Part shown: piece by piece, positions 26,679-35,877 of the stretch
Position numbering within the stretch: the first letter of the stretch is position 1
Layout of the letters: every line of letters starts with the position of its first letter
DNA from: Stappia sp.
GTDB lineage: Bacteria > Pseudomonadota > Alphaproteobacteria > Rhizobiales > Stappiaceae
NCBI GenBank assembly: GCA_002722295.1
Contig: PBLF01000028.1
Span: 124,001-188,000, forward strand
DNA: 64,000 nucleotides
Direction: 5' to 3'
The notes under the pieces: generated by a model
The model's database searches: none
Seen by the model: only the letters and a program-made list of their open reading frames with translations
What the model was told of the DNA's origin: nothing
Made by a program: the position numbers and the translations under genes

Positions 26679-27689
26679 ATGACGACGAGACTTGCCGACG
26701 AAGCCCGCTACGGGGCCCGCCATGCCTGGGTGAGCCTCAAGAAGCGGCTCGGAATCCCGTTGAAATCCGACAAGGCTCATCTGTGCGAACGCATCGTCCG
26801 CGCGATCGCCCGTGGCCGCATCCACAAGGACAGCGCCTTTACCGCCGGTTTCCGGCCGGACGGGCTTGGCGCCGTGATGATCCAGCGCCTCAGCGTCCAG
26901 GCCGCTGCCGGCGACATGGGGTTCCGCTATTTCCACAAGCCGTTCGATTTCGTCGGCCACTGGGAGATGGAACGCGACGCATGGGCCCGCCACTGCGAGG
27001 CGGAGTTCGAACTCGGCCACGGCGTTCCGGGCATCGAGGATTGCGACCTTCCCTATATCGAGTTCTACGATTTTGCCGTGAACCAGAGGCTATGGAACAC
27101 GCCGCATCTCATCGGGTTTCGCGAGATGTTTCGCTACTGCAACGCGCGCCCGCATCTCATCGACGATCTGGCCTGGGGCGACCACTACAGGGAGCGTGCC
27201 GCCCTGTTGAGCGGCGGTGAGCGCATGACGTCGAAAGGTCCCTCGCAACGACCGCGCCGCGTGGCCGTGCACGTGCGGCGCGGCGACGTGAGCCGCTCCG
27301 ACACGGCCCATCGCTTCACGCCGAACTCCCGCATTCTCGCAACCATCGACGAAGTGCGCGGGCTGCTGGATGCGCGCGGTGTCTCCCACGAGATCGAGAT
27401 CTACAGCAACGGCACGCCCGAGGAACTGGCCGACTTCACGGAGCGCGGCTATCGCATCGCCGATGCGCCGGGGGCGATCGAGTCGTTTCGCGGTCTCGTC
27501 ACGGCGGATGTACTGGTCATGGCCAAGAGCGCCTTCAGCTATGTGGCAGGACTGTCCGCGGACGGCGTGGTCGTCTACGAACCACAGGGCTACGCGCGTG
27601 CGCCCCGCTGGGTGGCGCGCAGCGAGGCCGGCGCGATCGATTCCGGGCAGTTCGAGGCGGCGCTTGCAAGGGTCGGCTGGACCGGCTGA
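26679..27689 (+). CDS. Fucosyltransferase-like glycosyltransferase
   Basis: A 336-residue protein. VAVHVRRGDVSRSD matches motif I (HxRRGD) of the alpha-1,2/alpha-1,6-fucosyltransferases such as NodZ and GT11/GT23 enzymes, which contacts GDP-sugar; ADVLVMAKSAFSYVAGL resembles their later SxFS motif. The N-terminal half, with YIEFYDFAVNQRLWNT, is not familiar. The donor is probably a GDP-sugar, but neither donor nor acceptor is proven and no fucose synthesis gene is nearby. With the FkbM methyltransferase upstream it suggests methylated-sugar decoration of a surface glycan. Confidence 0.65.
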   Translation: MTTRLADEARYGARHAWVSLKKRLGIPLKSDKAHLCERIVRAIARGRIHKDSAFTAGFRPDGLGAVMIQRLSVQAAAGDMGFRYFHKPFDFVGHWEMERDAWARHCEAEFELGHGVPGIEDCDLPYIEFYDFAVNQRLWNTPHLIGFREMFRYCNARPHLIDDLAWGDHYRERAALLSGGERMTSKGPSQRPRRVAVHVRRGDVSRSDTAHRFTPNSRILATIDEVRGLLDARGVSHEIEIYSNGTPEELADFTERGYRIADAPGAIESFRGLVTADVLVMAKSAFSYVAGLSADGVVVYEPQGYARAPRWVARSEAGAIDSGQFEAALARVGWTG

Positions 27690-27850
27690 CGGCCTGTTGT
27701 CGCGGCAATTTCGGGGCGGAAGCGGAAAAACGGGGCCAAAGGGCAAAAAAATTGGCGCCTGATGCGCAATTGCCACGATTTCCGCTCATTTGGGAATACG
27801 GTAAAGGCTTCTTAACTTCGGTCCCTTACATCAGTCCATTCGGGGGGCGG

Positions 27851-29650
27851 ATGTCGGCGGCACCGCCGATCAAAACTGCGAGACTGAAATTGCTCGAGGC
27901 ATGGATCTCCCAGCAGCGGCTTCGCGCCTTTCTGACCGCGGCCATGATGATGGCCGCGTGTCTGGCGTTGTTGCCTCTCACGGTCTCCGGCGCGTCCGCC
28001 GAGACGCGCACGCTCAAGCTCTATAACGCGCATACGCACGAACGGGTTTCGATCACCTTCAAGAAGAATGGTCGCTACCTGTCGGACGGGCTGCGGGAGC
28101 TGAACCGTTTCCTGCGCGACTGGCGTCGCAATGAAGTCACCAAGATGGATCCGAAGCTGTTCGATCTGATCTGGGAAGTCTATCAGGAAGCCGGTGGCAG
28201 CAAGCCGATCACAGTCGTTTCAGGATACCGCTCGCCCGCCACCAACAACATGCTGCGGAGCCGTTCACGCGGTGTGGCCAAGAAGAGCCAGCACACGCGC
28301 GGCAAGGCCATGGACTTCTACATCCCGGGCGTGAACTTGGCGAAGCTGCGCGCCATCGGCCTGCGCAAGGAGATCGGCGGCGTCGGCTTCTATCCGACTT
28401 CCGGTTCGCCGTTCGTCCACATGGACACGGGCTCCGTGCGCCACTGGCCGCGCATGACCCGCAAGCAGCTCGCCCGGGTCTTCCCGCGTGGCGACACCAT
28501 CCATATTCCCACCGACGGCAAGAAGATGCCCCGCTACGCGGAGGCGCTCGCCCGTCACAAGTCCGGTTCCAAGCGCGCCCGGCCGACCGTCGTCGCCAGC
28601 GCGTCCTCGTCCACTGCCCCGGTTGCCCGCCAGTCCGGCGATCTCGCCGAGCGCGGCGTGACCCGGCGCGCGTCGCTGTCCTCCGGTTCGAGCGGTGGAC
28701 CGAGCCTGATCTCGCGCCTGTTCGGTGGCGACGAGGATGAGGAAGAGGCCACGGCGAACGCGCCGCGTCCGCCGGCACCGGTTCGCAGCCGTATTGCCGA
28801 GGCTCCGGTTCCCGCTCCCGCGCCCGATCAGGCGCCTCCCGGCGTGAGCGTTGCCGCCGCGCCCGAGGCGGAAAGCCAGGCTCCGGTCGTTGTCGCGAAC
28901 GTGGTTCCGCGCGGAAAGCCGGGTGACTTCTCCGCTGTCGTCGCGGCCGCGACGACCGGCTCCGTCGCTCCGGGAACGCTCGAGGCGCAGGCCCAGCGGA
29001 TCGCGGCCGGATTGCCGCCGGTCGAGGTTACGCCTCGCTCCGCGCCGGGCAGCCAGGAGGCCGCACCGATCGTCGTCGCGTCGGCGGCACCGCTGGCAAA
29101 GCCGGCCGAGTTGCGCCAGGGCCCGCTCGCCGGGACCCGTGGCCAGGCCGATGGCGCGCTTCCGCGCCCGGCACCGGCTGACGCCGCGTCCGCAATTGCC
29201 GCCGTGACCGGCGCCGCGCCCTCGCGCAAGCCGCAGAACGACCTTGGCGCGCAGGCGGCGCTCGCCTTCGCTCCCTCGACCACCTCGGCCTCGGCTGCTT
29301 CCGGTCCGGTCGCCGTTCCCCAGCGCCGCCAGCCGTCGGCGCAGGCGGGGGCCACGCGCCCGGCTTCCGTCTCCGGGCGTCTTCCCGCGCCGGTCATCCA
29401 GGATCCGCTGGCGAAGTTCGCCGCGCTGCCGGACCGCTCGCTTCCGGGTCTGATGTCGGGAAGGACGACCACGCGCACCATCGCTTTCGCGCGGCTGAGC
29501 CACCCGAACCAGCGGCAGCTTGAGTTCCTGCTGGCGCCCGGTGGCCGCGTCTACGCGAACCGCTTCGTTTCGCGCGGCTCCGACGGCCCCCGTCCGGACC
29601 GCTTCGAAGGGCCTGCCGTGGTGCTCCTGCCGGTGGTGTCGTTCCAGTAA
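27851..29650 (+). CDS. DUF882 peptidase-like protein with long Ala/Pro-rich tail
   Basis: A 599-residue envelope protein. A signal/anchor lies at about 25-52. The DUF882 domain (YcbK-like, peptidase M15 fold) covers 55-205, with VSGYRSPATNN, QHTRGKAMDFY (His148, Asp155) and PFVHMDTG (His190) forming a likely zinc site; relatives cleave peptidoglycan peptides. Residues 235-520 are low-complexity Ala/Pro/Val with recurrent VVA and PRxKP-like pieces. The last 60 residues (IAFARLSHPNQRQLEFL to the end) look like a separate small conserved domain. A strong terminator follows. Confidence 0.87.
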   Translation: MSAAPPIKTARLKLLEAWISQQRLRAFLTAAMMMAACLALLPLTVSGASAETRTLKLYNAHTHERVSITFKKNGRYLSDGLRELNRFLRDWRRNEVTKMDPKLFDLIWEVYQEAGGSKPITVVSGYRSPATNNMLRSRSRGVAKKSQHTRGKAMDFYIPGVNLAKLRAIGLRKEIGGVGFYPTSGSPFVHMDTGSVRHWPRMTRKQLARVFPRGDTIHIPTDGKKMPRYAEALARHKSGSKRARPTVVASASSSTAPVARQSGDLAERGVTRRASLSSGSSGGPSLISRLFGGDEDEEEATANAPRPPAPVRSRIAEAPVPAPAPDQAPPGVSVAAAPEAESQAPVVVANVVPRGKPGDFSAVVAAATTGSVAPGTLEAQAQRIAAGLPPVEVTPRSAPGSQEAAPIVVASAAPLAKPAELRQGPLAGTRGQADGALPRPAPADAASAIAAVTGAAPSRKPQNDLGAQAALAFAPSTTSASAASGPVAVPQRRQPSAQAGATRPASVSGRLPAPVIQDPLAKFAALPDRSLPGLMSGRTTTRTIAFARLSHPNQRQLEFLLAPGGRVYANRFVSRGSDGPRPDRFEGPAVVLLPVVSFQ

Positions 29651-29661
29651 GAGATGAATGG

Positions 29662-29689
29662 CGGAAAGGGAGCGATGCCTCCCTTTCCG
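29662..29689 (+). terminator. Hairpin after the DUF882 gene
   Basis: CGGAAAGGGAG and CTCCCTTTCCG form an 11-bp stem with a 6-base loop, 11 bases after the stop. No T-tract follows. Confidence 0.5.
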
Positions 29690-29702
29690 GCCGTTGAACA
29701 TG

Positions 29703-29738
29703 AAAAGCGCGGCTCCGGTGTCCCGGGCCGCGCTTTTT
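29703..29738. terminator. Bidirectional intrinsic terminator
   Basis: AAAAGCGCGGC at 29703 and GCCGCGCTTTT at 29727 form an 11-bp stem ending in five T on the plus strand and AAAA/TTTT on the minus. It can stop both the DUF882 gene and the convergent TPR lipoprotein gene. Confidence 0.85.
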
Positions 29739-29789
29739 GTTTCGGAAATCACTGAAGGCGACCGGATCCCCGGCCGGGAGGCGAAAGCC

Positions 29790-30692
29790 TCAGCGTGTCG
29801 GAAGGGCGCCGCCACCACGGTCGACGCGCCCGAGACCTTCCTTGGCGACCTCGTTGGACGGGTCGATGCCGAGGGCGCGCGAATAGGACCGGCGCGCGTC
29901 ATTGGTCTGGCCGAGCGTCTCCAGCGCGACGCCGCGATAGGCCCAGGCGACGGGGTTGCGCTGATCCCGGTTGACCGCGTCCGACAGATCCGAGAGCGCC
30001 GACTTGGGGTCGTTGAGCGCCAGATAGGAAATGCCGCGCGCGATATAGGGCTCGGCGGCATTCGGCTCGAGACCGATCGCGGTGGCGAAGTCCTCGACGG
30101 CGCGCGTGTGGTTGTTCTGTGCCTGGAAGATCAGGCCGCGATTGTAGAAGGCGCGGGCATTGCCCGAATCGAGCGCGATCGCGGCGTTGAAGTCGGCAAG
30201 CGCCAGATCGTTGCGGCCAAGCGCGCGATAGGCGTTGCCACGTCCCACAAGCGCCGAATCATAGTCCGGCTTGATCCTGAGCGCGGCGCTGTAGTCGCTG
30301 ACGGCGGCATTGAGGTTGCCCATGCGGCGATGGACGAGGGCCCGGTTGGCGTAGGCCTGGTAGGAATCGGGCGAAAGCTTCAGTGCCGTATCGAAGTCGG
30401 CGATGGACTTCTCGAACCGGCCGGCCCGGCCATAGGCGATGCCGCGGGTGTTGTAGGCGCTGGCGTCGCGGGGGTTGGCATCGATGACGGCATTCAGGCT
30501 GTCGATATTGGCAGCCGAACCGGCCGAGCGGTCCACGGGCGCGCTTGCATAATTCGATGTCTGGCAGGCCGCGAGCAGCATCGTGCACGACAGGAGGGCG
30601 GCCGTGACCGCAGCCGGACGAACGCCCCGGACATGAGGTGCGCGCGGGGTCCGTCCCGCCGGCTGGTGTGCTCGCAAGATGGCCTTCCGCAT
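29790..30692 (-). CDS. TPR-repeat lipoprotein
   Basis: A 300-residue protein. The N-terminus is basic, followed by a hydrophobic stretch and a lipobox LLAAC near residue 42, so it should be lipidated and held in the membrane. From about residue 60 there are six to seven tetratricopeptide repeats of 34 residues (for instance ASAYNTRGIAYGRAGRFEKS and DSALVGRGNAYRALGRNDLA). This layout resembles NlpI-like or Rhizobiales TPR lipoproteins; the partner is unknown. The frame continues upstream, but the ATG at 30692 begins the signal peptide. Confidence 0.85.
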   Translation of the reverse strand: MRKAILRAHQPAGRTPRAPHVRGVRPAAVTAALLSCTMLLAACQTSNYASAPVDRSAGSAANIDSLNAVIDANPRDASAYNTRGIAYGRAGRFEKSIADFDTALKLSPDSYQAYANRALVHRRMGNLNAAVSDYSAALRIKPDYDSALVGRGNAYRALGRNDLALADFNAAIALDSGNARAFYNRGLIFQAQNNHTRAVEDFATAIGLEPNAAEPYIARGISYLALNDPKSALSDLSDAVNRDQRNPVAWAYRGVALETLGQTNDARRSYSRALGIDPSNEVAKEGLGRVDRGGGALPTR

Positions 30693-31067
30693 CAAAACCC
30701 CGTTTCCTGCTTTCGTTCGCGCCGCCCGTCGGGCAGCCCCTCGTTTGCAGTCGATACCGTGTGCGACCCTATCCCCGCTCCCACGGATCAGACGTCGTTC
30801 GTCACAGGCATAGTGTCCGATTCGGGCGGAAACCGGTAACAGGCGCAAAAGCCCGAATGAAACCTGCCCAGCGGCGCTGAAACAGGGGCCCGAAACGGCA
30901 AACGGACCAAACCGCGTCGCGGCTTGGTCCGTCGAAATTCGCTTTGCGCCGATGTCGCGGCAAACCGGCCATACAACCGCTCGCCACCACCCCTCCCGCT
31001 TTTGCGCTGACCGGAGTGTCCGGGCGGCACGGGGCCGCGCGAAACAGGATCCGGTCCCTGCGACAAA
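30693..31067. other. Intergenic region before the TPR lipoprotein gene
   Basis: 375 bases between rpsU and the TPR gene, both on the minus strand. Apart from the rpsU terminator at 30902-30932 I see no gene or RNA in it. Confidence 0.4.
30902..30932 (-). terminator. Terminator of rpsU
   Basis: ACGGACCAA and TTGGTCCGT, with CCGCG/CGCGG further in, form a long hairpin. On the minus strand TTTGCCGTTT follows. It lies about 135 bases beyond the rpsU stop. Confidence 0.65.
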
Positions 31068-31298
31068 TCAGCGGCGAGCGGACGACTTGCTCGGCAGCAG
31101 GCCTTCGCGCTGAGCGCGCTTGCGGGCGAGCTTGCGGGCACGGCGGACCGCCTCGGCCTTTTCACGGGCCTTCTTCTCGGACGGCTTCTCGTAGTGGCCG
31201 CGAAGCTTCATCTCGCGAAAGATGCCTTCGCGCTGCATCTTCTTCTTCAGCGCCTTGAGCGCCTGATCGACATTGTTGTCGCGGACCAGAACCTGCAC
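31068..31298 (-). CDS. rpsU: 30S ribosomal protein S21
   Basis: A 76-residue very basic protein, [20 protein letters not shown] at the start and a Lys/Arg-rich tail, matching the alphaproteobacterial S21 in length. S21 helps mRNA selection by the 30S subunit. The start codon is GTG at 31298 with GGGATAG upstream. It is not linked to dnaG/rpoD here and has its own terminator. Confidence 0.96.
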   Translation of the reverse strand: MQVLVRDNNVDQALKALKKKMQREGIFREMKLRGHYEKPSEKKAREKAEAVRRARKLARKRAQREGLLPSKSSARR

Positions 31299-31784
31299 GC
31301 GTTTCTATCCCATCAAGTTTGCACGAGATGCCAAGCGCATCCGGTGCTGGATCTCGTTCAGTGTGACTCGGAAGCGAAACCGGATTGCAATCGCGTACGA
31401 TCGCCATCCGCAAGGGGGGCTGCCGCATGTACGAGACCGTTTCAAGATCACGAAATCGCACAAGTAGCCGGCCGCGCCGCTTTCACGTCGCTAATCAGGT
31501 GGCTTAGTTAGCAGAGCGCGTGCCGCTTGTCCACCGCCCGCGTGGCGGAATCTTGACCTTTCGGCATGTCTGTCATGCGACGGGGGGCAAGGACGTGATA
31601 ACCGCGTCTCTGGACACGGTCGCGGGCGCCCGATAGGAGAAATGCCCGGGCGTGTCGAGGTTGTCGAGACCGGCCGGATCGGAGCAATGCCGGATCCCTG
31701 TTCCGCATACCCGTCGCTCCGGAACATCCGCCCCGTCACGGTTCGCACATCGCGGCGTTCCGTGCCTCACGCCAAGAGTTCGTG
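31299..31784. other. 486-base divergent region between rpsU and the MATE gene
   Basis: It must hold the rpsU promoter (minus) and the MATE promoter (plus). I see no RNA gene or credible small protein. GCATG-TCTGT-CATGC at about 31563-31577 is a small inverted repeat after a TTGACC, which could mark a promoter or operator, but the -10 is not evident. Confidence 0.35.
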
Positions 31785-33197
31785 ATGAGCGTTCCCCCCG
31801 AAGCCGGCGTTCCGGCTCCCAAGGCGCCCACCGCCCGCCATCCCCTTGCCCGTCTCTGGGAAGACGACATCCGTCCCACGCTGGTTCTGGGTGTCCCGAT
31901 CGCCGGTGCGCAGGTGGCCCAGATCGCGGTCAACACGACCGACGTGCTGATGATCGGCTGGCTCGGCGCCGTCGAGCTCGCGGCCGCCGTTCTGGCCTTC
32001 AATCTCTACATCGTCTTCTGGCTGTTCGGCATCGGCGTGCTCCAGGCGGTCATTCCGCTTGCCGCGCGTGCCAGGGGCGAGCGGCGCGCGCGCGACCTGC
32101 GCCGCGCGGTGCGCATGGGCTTCTGGTTCGTCATCCTCTACAGCGTTCCCGTGATGGGCGTCCTGTGGTTCACCGAGGATCTGATGCTCGGGCTGGGCCA
32201 GGATCTGCAGGTTGCCGCGCTTGCGGGCGTCTACATGCGGGTCATGCTGTTCTCGCTGATTCCCTCGCTGATGATCATGGCGCTCAGGAGCTTCATCACC
32301 GTGCTGGAGAAGGCGAATATCGTGCTGTGGGCTACGGTCGCCGGCGCGGTGCTCAACGCCGGCTTCGACTACGCGCTGATCTTCGGCAATTTCGGCTTTC
32401 CCCGGCTCGAACTGGTGGGGGCGGGCATCGCCTCCGTCGCCACGTCGACCGTCACGCTGCTGCTGCTGATGTGGTGGACGACGCGCGACCGCGTGCTGCG
32501 CCGCTATGCCGTCTTCGGACGCATCTGGCGCAGCGACTGGCCCAAGCTCGCGGAGATTGTCCGCCTCGGCTGGCCGATCGCGGTGACGCTTCTGACCGAG
32601 GTCGGCCTCTTCTCCGCGTCCTCCGTCATGATGGGATGGATCGGAACGGTGGAACTGGCCGCGCACGGCATCGGCCTGCAGCTCGCCTCGATCTCCTTCA
32701 TGGTGCCGCTGGGCATGGCGCAGGCGGCGATGATCCGCATCGGGCTCGCCGCCGGACGGGGCGACAGGGAGGGCGTGGGCCGCGCCGGCTGGACGGCGCT
32801 CGTCGTCGCGACGCTGTTCATGTGCCTGTGCGCGGTGGCCTTCTGGGTCAGGCCGGAGCCGTTCGTCGCGCTCTTTCTCGATCTCGACAATCCGGACGCG
32901 GCCGCCGTGCTCGCCTTTGGCGTGTCTTATCTGGCGGTGGCGGCCCTGTTCCAGGTGTTCGACGGGGCGCAGGTCATGGGCGGCAACATGCTGCGCGGGC
33001 TCTCCGACACATGGATGCCGATGGTCTTCGCGGTCATCGGCTACTGGGGCGTCGGCTTCGGGCTCGCCTATGTGCTGGCCTTCCCGCTCGGCTTCGGCGG
33101 CATCGGCCTGTGGTCGGGGCTGGCGGCGGGACTTGCCTTCGTCTCGGTGCTGACGCTCTGGCGCTTCGCCTGGCGCGAGCGGCTCGGCCTCGTCTGA
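31785..33197 (+). CDS. MATE-family multidrug/toxin exporter
   Basis: A 470-residue inner-membrane protein with about twelve hydrophobic helices in two related halves. VLMIGWLGAVELAAAVLAFN in the first half and MMGWIGTVELAAHGIGLQLA in the second are the paired MATE motifs. It exports cationic drugs or metabolites using a Na+ or H+ gradient. GTG at 31782 and ATG at 31785 are adjacent; I chose the ATG. It stands alone, ending in a terminator shared with purK. The substrate cannot be inferred. Confidence 0.92.
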   Translation: MSVPPEAGVPAPKAPTARHPLARLWEDDIRPTLVLGVPIAGAQVAQIAVNTTDVLMIGWLGAVELAAAVLAFNLYIVFWLFGIGVLQAVIPLAARARGERRARDLRRAVRMGFWFVILYSVPVMGVLWFTEDLMLGLGQDLQVAALAGVYMRVMLFSLIPSLMIMALRSFITVLEKANIVLWATVAGAVLNAGFDYALIFGNFGFPRLELVGAGIASVATSTVTLLLLMWWTTRDRVLRRYAVFGRIWRSDWPKLAEIVRLGWPIAVTLLTEVGLFSASSVMMGWIGTVELAAHGIGLQLASISFMVPLGMAQAAMIRIGLAAGRGDREGVGRAGWTALVVATLFMCLCAVAFWVRPEPFVALFLDLDNPDAAAVLAFGVSYLAVAALFQVFDGAQVMGGNMLRGLSDTWMPMVFAVIGYWGVGFGLAYVLAFPLGFGGIGLWSGLAAGLAFVSVLTLWRFAWRERLGLV

Positions 33198-33215
33198 ACG
33201 CGGCTGTCGGATATG

Positions 33216-33251
33216 AAAAGGGCCGCGGACACCATGTCCCGCGGCCCTTTT
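33216..33251. terminator. Bidirectional intrinsic terminator
   Basis: AAAAGGGCCGCGG and CCGCGGCCCTTTT form a 13-bp stem with a 10-base loop, giving T runs on both strands, between the MATE gene and purK. Confidence 0.85.
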
Positions 33252-33280
33252 CGTGTCGTTTGTCCGGACAGAGAAGCAGG

Positions 33281-34384
33281 TCAGGCGCGCAAGGGGCGCA
33301 GCCGGTTGACGTGCCCCATCTTGCGCCCGGCGCGGATCTCCGCCTTGCCGTAGAGATGAAGCCGCGCGTCGGGTTCGGCCAGAATGGCGGCCCAGGTCCG
33401 GGCCTCGTCGCCGATCAGGTTCTCCATCACCACGTCCGAGTGACGATCCACGGCGCCGAGCGGCAGGCCGGCGACGGCGCGCATGTGCTGCTCGAACTGG
33501 GACACGTGGCAGGCGGCTTCCGTCCAGTGGCCGGAGTTGTGCACGCGCGGCGCGATCTCGTTGACCAGCAGCCTGTTCTCAGCGCCTTGCGGAAGCACGA
33601 AGAACTCGACGCCGATGACGCCGACATACTCGAGGCCCGCGCAGATGCGTTCAGCGATGTCGCGCGCCTCGGCGGCAAGGTCCGCATCGATGGCGGCCGG
33701 CACGGTCGAGGTCTTGAGGATGTGGTCGCGGTGGACGTTTTCCGCCACGTCATAGGCGCGCAGGGTGCCGTCGAGACCGCGTGCGGCGATCACCGAGACT
33801 TCGCGTTCGAAGGGAATGAAGGCCTCCAGGATCGCCGGGGCGCGTCCGATGCGCCCGAAGGCGCCCGCCGCCTCGGACGCGGAGGCGACCAGCGTCTGCC
33901 CCTTGCCGTCGTATCCCATGCGCCGCGTCTTGAGGATGCCCTTGCCGCCAAGCCGGGCAAGGGCCGGGGCGACCGCTCCCGCCTCGTCGATGGCCTCGAA
34001 CCCGGCAACGGGAATGCCGGTTTCACGCAGGAAGGTCTTCTCCGTCAGCCTGTCCTGGGAAACCGCAAGCGCGCGTGGCCCCGGGCGGACCGGAACGCGG
34101 GCGGCGAGATGCTCGGCCGTGGGTCCCGGGACGTTCTCGAACTCATAGGTCACCACGTCGACCGAGGCGGCGAAAAGCTCCAGTGCCGCCGTGTCGTCAT
34201 AGGCGGCGATGGTGTGGGTCGCGGCGACATCGAAGGCGGGGCTGTCGGGGTCGGGGCAGAAGACGTGGGTCTTCAGGCCGAGCGGAGCCGCTGCAAGGGC
34301 AAGCATCCGGCCGAGCTGGCCGCCACCGAGGATGCCGATGGTGTCTCCGGGAGACAGGCTGCGGAGGGGATCGGGTGCGCTCAT
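33281..34384 (-). CDS. purK: 5-(carboxyamino)imidazole ribonucleotide synthase
   Basis: The 367-residue ATP-grasp enzyme adds bicarbonate to AIR giving N5-CAIR in purine synthesis. Marks are IGILGGGQLGRMLALAAAPL at the N-terminus, VVTYEFENVP, LKTRRMGYDGKGQ, IPFEREVSVIAARG and VNEIAPRVHNSGHWT with SQFEQHMRAVAGLPLG. The frame runs upstream, but the true start is the ATG at 34384, four bases after the purE stop, so purE and purK are one operon. The product goes straight to PurE. Confidence 0.96.
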   Translation of the reverse strand: MSAPDPLRSLSPGDTIGILGGGQLGRMLALAAAPLGLKTHVFCPDPDSPAFDVAATHTIAAYDDTAALELFAASVDVVTYEFENVPGPTAEHLAARVPVRPGPRALAVSQDRLTEKTFLRETGIPVAGFEAIDEAGAVAPALARLGGKGILKTRRMGYDGKGQTLVASASEAAGAFGRIGRAPAILEAFIPFEREVSVIAARGLDGTLRAYDVAENVHRDHILKTSTVPAAIDADLAAEARDIAERICAGLEYVGVIGVEFFVLPQGAENRLLVNEIAPRVHNSGHWTEAACHVSQFEQHMRAVAGLPLGAVDRHSDVVMENLIGDEARTWAAILAEPDARLHLYGKAEIRAGRKMGHVNRLRPLRA

Positions 34385-34388
34385 GGGC

Positions 34389-34901
34389 TCAGTGTCCGCC
34401 TTGTGCGGGCTCGTCGACGGGGTGAAGGGCGACGGCGTCGCGCTGCCGTGCGCGCCAGTCGTCGAGACGCCCGGCAAGCGCCTCGTCGGTCAGGGCCAGG
34501 ACGGCGGCGGCAAGCAGCGCCGCGTTGACCGCGCCGGCGCGACCGATGGCCAGGGTGCCGACGGGAATGCCGGCCGGCATCTGCACGATGGAGAGCAGGC
34601 TGTCCTGTCCCTTCAGCGTGCGGCTTTCGATCGGAACGCCGAAGACGGGAAGCGGCGTCATCGCGGCGGCCATGCCGGGCAGGTGCGCCGCGCCGCCGGC
34701 CCCCGCGATCACGACCTGGAAACCCTCGCCGCGCGCGCCGCGCGCGAAGTCGTAAAGGCGCTCGGGCGTGCGATGGGCCGAGACGATGCGTGCCTCATGG
34801 GAAATGCCGAGCGCGTCCAGGGTGTCGGCCGCGTGTTTCATGGTCGGCCAGTCGGACTGGCTGCCCATGATGATGGCAACCTTCGGCGTGTCTTCGCGCA
34901 T
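34389..34901 (-). CDS. purE: N5-carboxyaminoimidazole ribonucleotide mutase
   Basis: The 170-residue class I PurE moves the carboxyl group of N5-CAIR to give [21 protein letters not shown] carries the substrate-binding serine/aspartate loop, then [31 protein letters not shown] and GVPIES complete the octamer-forming core. It is the first gene of purEK. No regulatory hairpin or guanine-sensing element was seen in the 171-base region upstream. Confidence 0.96.
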   Translation of the reverse strand: MREDTPKVAIIMGSQSDWPTMKHAADTLDALGISHEARIVSAHRTPERLYDFARGARGEGFQVVIAGAGGAAHLPGMAAAMTPLPVFGVPIESRTLKGQDSLLSIVQMPAGIPVGTLAIGRAGAVNAALLAAAVLALTDEALAGRLDDWRARQRDAVALHPVDEPAQGGH

Positions 34902-35072
34902 CCATACCCCCTGGTCTTGCGTGCGGCCGGCTCCGCATCGGGCGGAGCGTTCCGCCGGGTCCCGGAAGGCCCCGCACTATAGGCAGAGTGCCCTTGCGCG
35001 CAAGAGGGCATGGCAGGGGACGGCCCCGCGCCGCCCGTCAGGGGCGGGACATGCGTTCGTGCCCGGGCGATT

Positions 35073-35294
35073 TCAGGCGATGATGTCGGGAAGCAGCTTG
35101 TCCTCGAGCGTCGAGATGCGGTCTTTCAACGCGAGTTTCTTCTTCTTGAGGCGCTGGAGCTGAAGGGCGTCGGAGCGACCGGTCAGGCTCATGGCGTCGA
35201 TGGCCGTATCGAGGTCGCGATGTTCCTGCCGGAGCCGTGCGAGCTCCATGCGAACCGACTTGTCGTCCTGGCCGCCCTCAATGCCTGCATCCAT
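35073..35294 (-). CDS. DUF465/YdcH-family small coiled-coil protein
   Basis: A 73-residue helical hairpin protein. ELARLRQEHRDLDTAIDAM and LQRLKKKKLALKDRISTLED are the two coiled-coil helices of the DUF465 family, the second with the typical KKKKLxLKD signature. Function is unknown. The ATG at 35294 has TGGAG upstream. It faces away from a second DUF465 gene at 35648. Confidence 0.85.
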   Translation of the reverse strand: MDAGIEGGQDDKSVRMELARLRQEHRDLDTAIDAMSLTGRSDALQLQRLKKKKLALKDRISTLEDKLLPDIIA

Positions 35295-35647
35295 ACCGCC
35301 ACTCCATACGCCGTGCGTTGTTTGCGCCTGACCCTTGCCACCCGGGATGGCGTGTGCCCGCGCGCATCGTGCGACAGGCGGGATGCGCCATTCGGTCGCG
35401 GGACCGGACATGCGCGCGCAACGGACCTCGTGCCGCATCCCGGCACGCGCGACACCCGCGCCTCAGGATAGCCCGACACGGGGGAAAACGGTAGGGAAAA
35501 GCGTGTTCGTTCAGGCTGCTTCAGGCCACAATATCGCCATGGAAAGGAATTGCTAACGTAGCGGCATCCATGGGTCCGGAACTGTTCGACAGCGCCAATT
35601 CGCTGTGTCACACTCTTGTCGTCAACGCGAAAGACAAGGAGGATTTC
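35295..35647. other. 353-base region between two divergent DUF465 genes
   Basis: It should carry both promoters. I see no hairpin terminator, RNA gene or conserved operator. An in-frame upstream extension of the plus-strand gene from 35570 lacks a ribosome site. Confidence 0.35.
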
Positions 35648-35824
35648 ATGTCCCTTCAGTCGCATCTCGTCGAGCTTGAGAAGCGCCATTCAGACCTCGA
35701 GCGTGAGCTTGAGGAGGCCATGCGCCATCCGAGCATGGACTCGCTGGAAATCGCATCGCTCAAGCGTCGCAAACTTCTGCTCAAGGACGAGATCGAGAAG
35801 ATCCGCACGGACACTCTTCACTGA
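35648..35824 (+). CDS. DUF465/YdcH-family small coiled-coil protein (second copy)
   Basis: A 58-residue protein with the same two-helix plan as its neighbour: SHLVELEKRHSDLEREL then EIASLKRRKLLLKDEIEKI. The start at 35648 is fixed by AAGGAGG seven bases upstream. The two copies differ widely in sequence, so they are old paralogues rather than a recent duplication. Function unknown. Confidence 0.85.
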   Translation: MSLQSHLVELEKRHSDLERELEEAMRHPSMDSLEIASLKRRKLLLKDEIEKIRTDTLH

Positions 35825-35877
35825 AGATTGCGTTTTGACGCGAGGCCCGTCCGGATGGAACGGGCTCCCCCCAACAG

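Noticed and set aside
28265..30061. Long minus-strand frame antisense to the DUF882 gene
   Set aside because: It is an Arg/Gly/Ala-rich mirror of a low-complexity, GC-rich coding strand. It has no ribosome site or recognisable domain.
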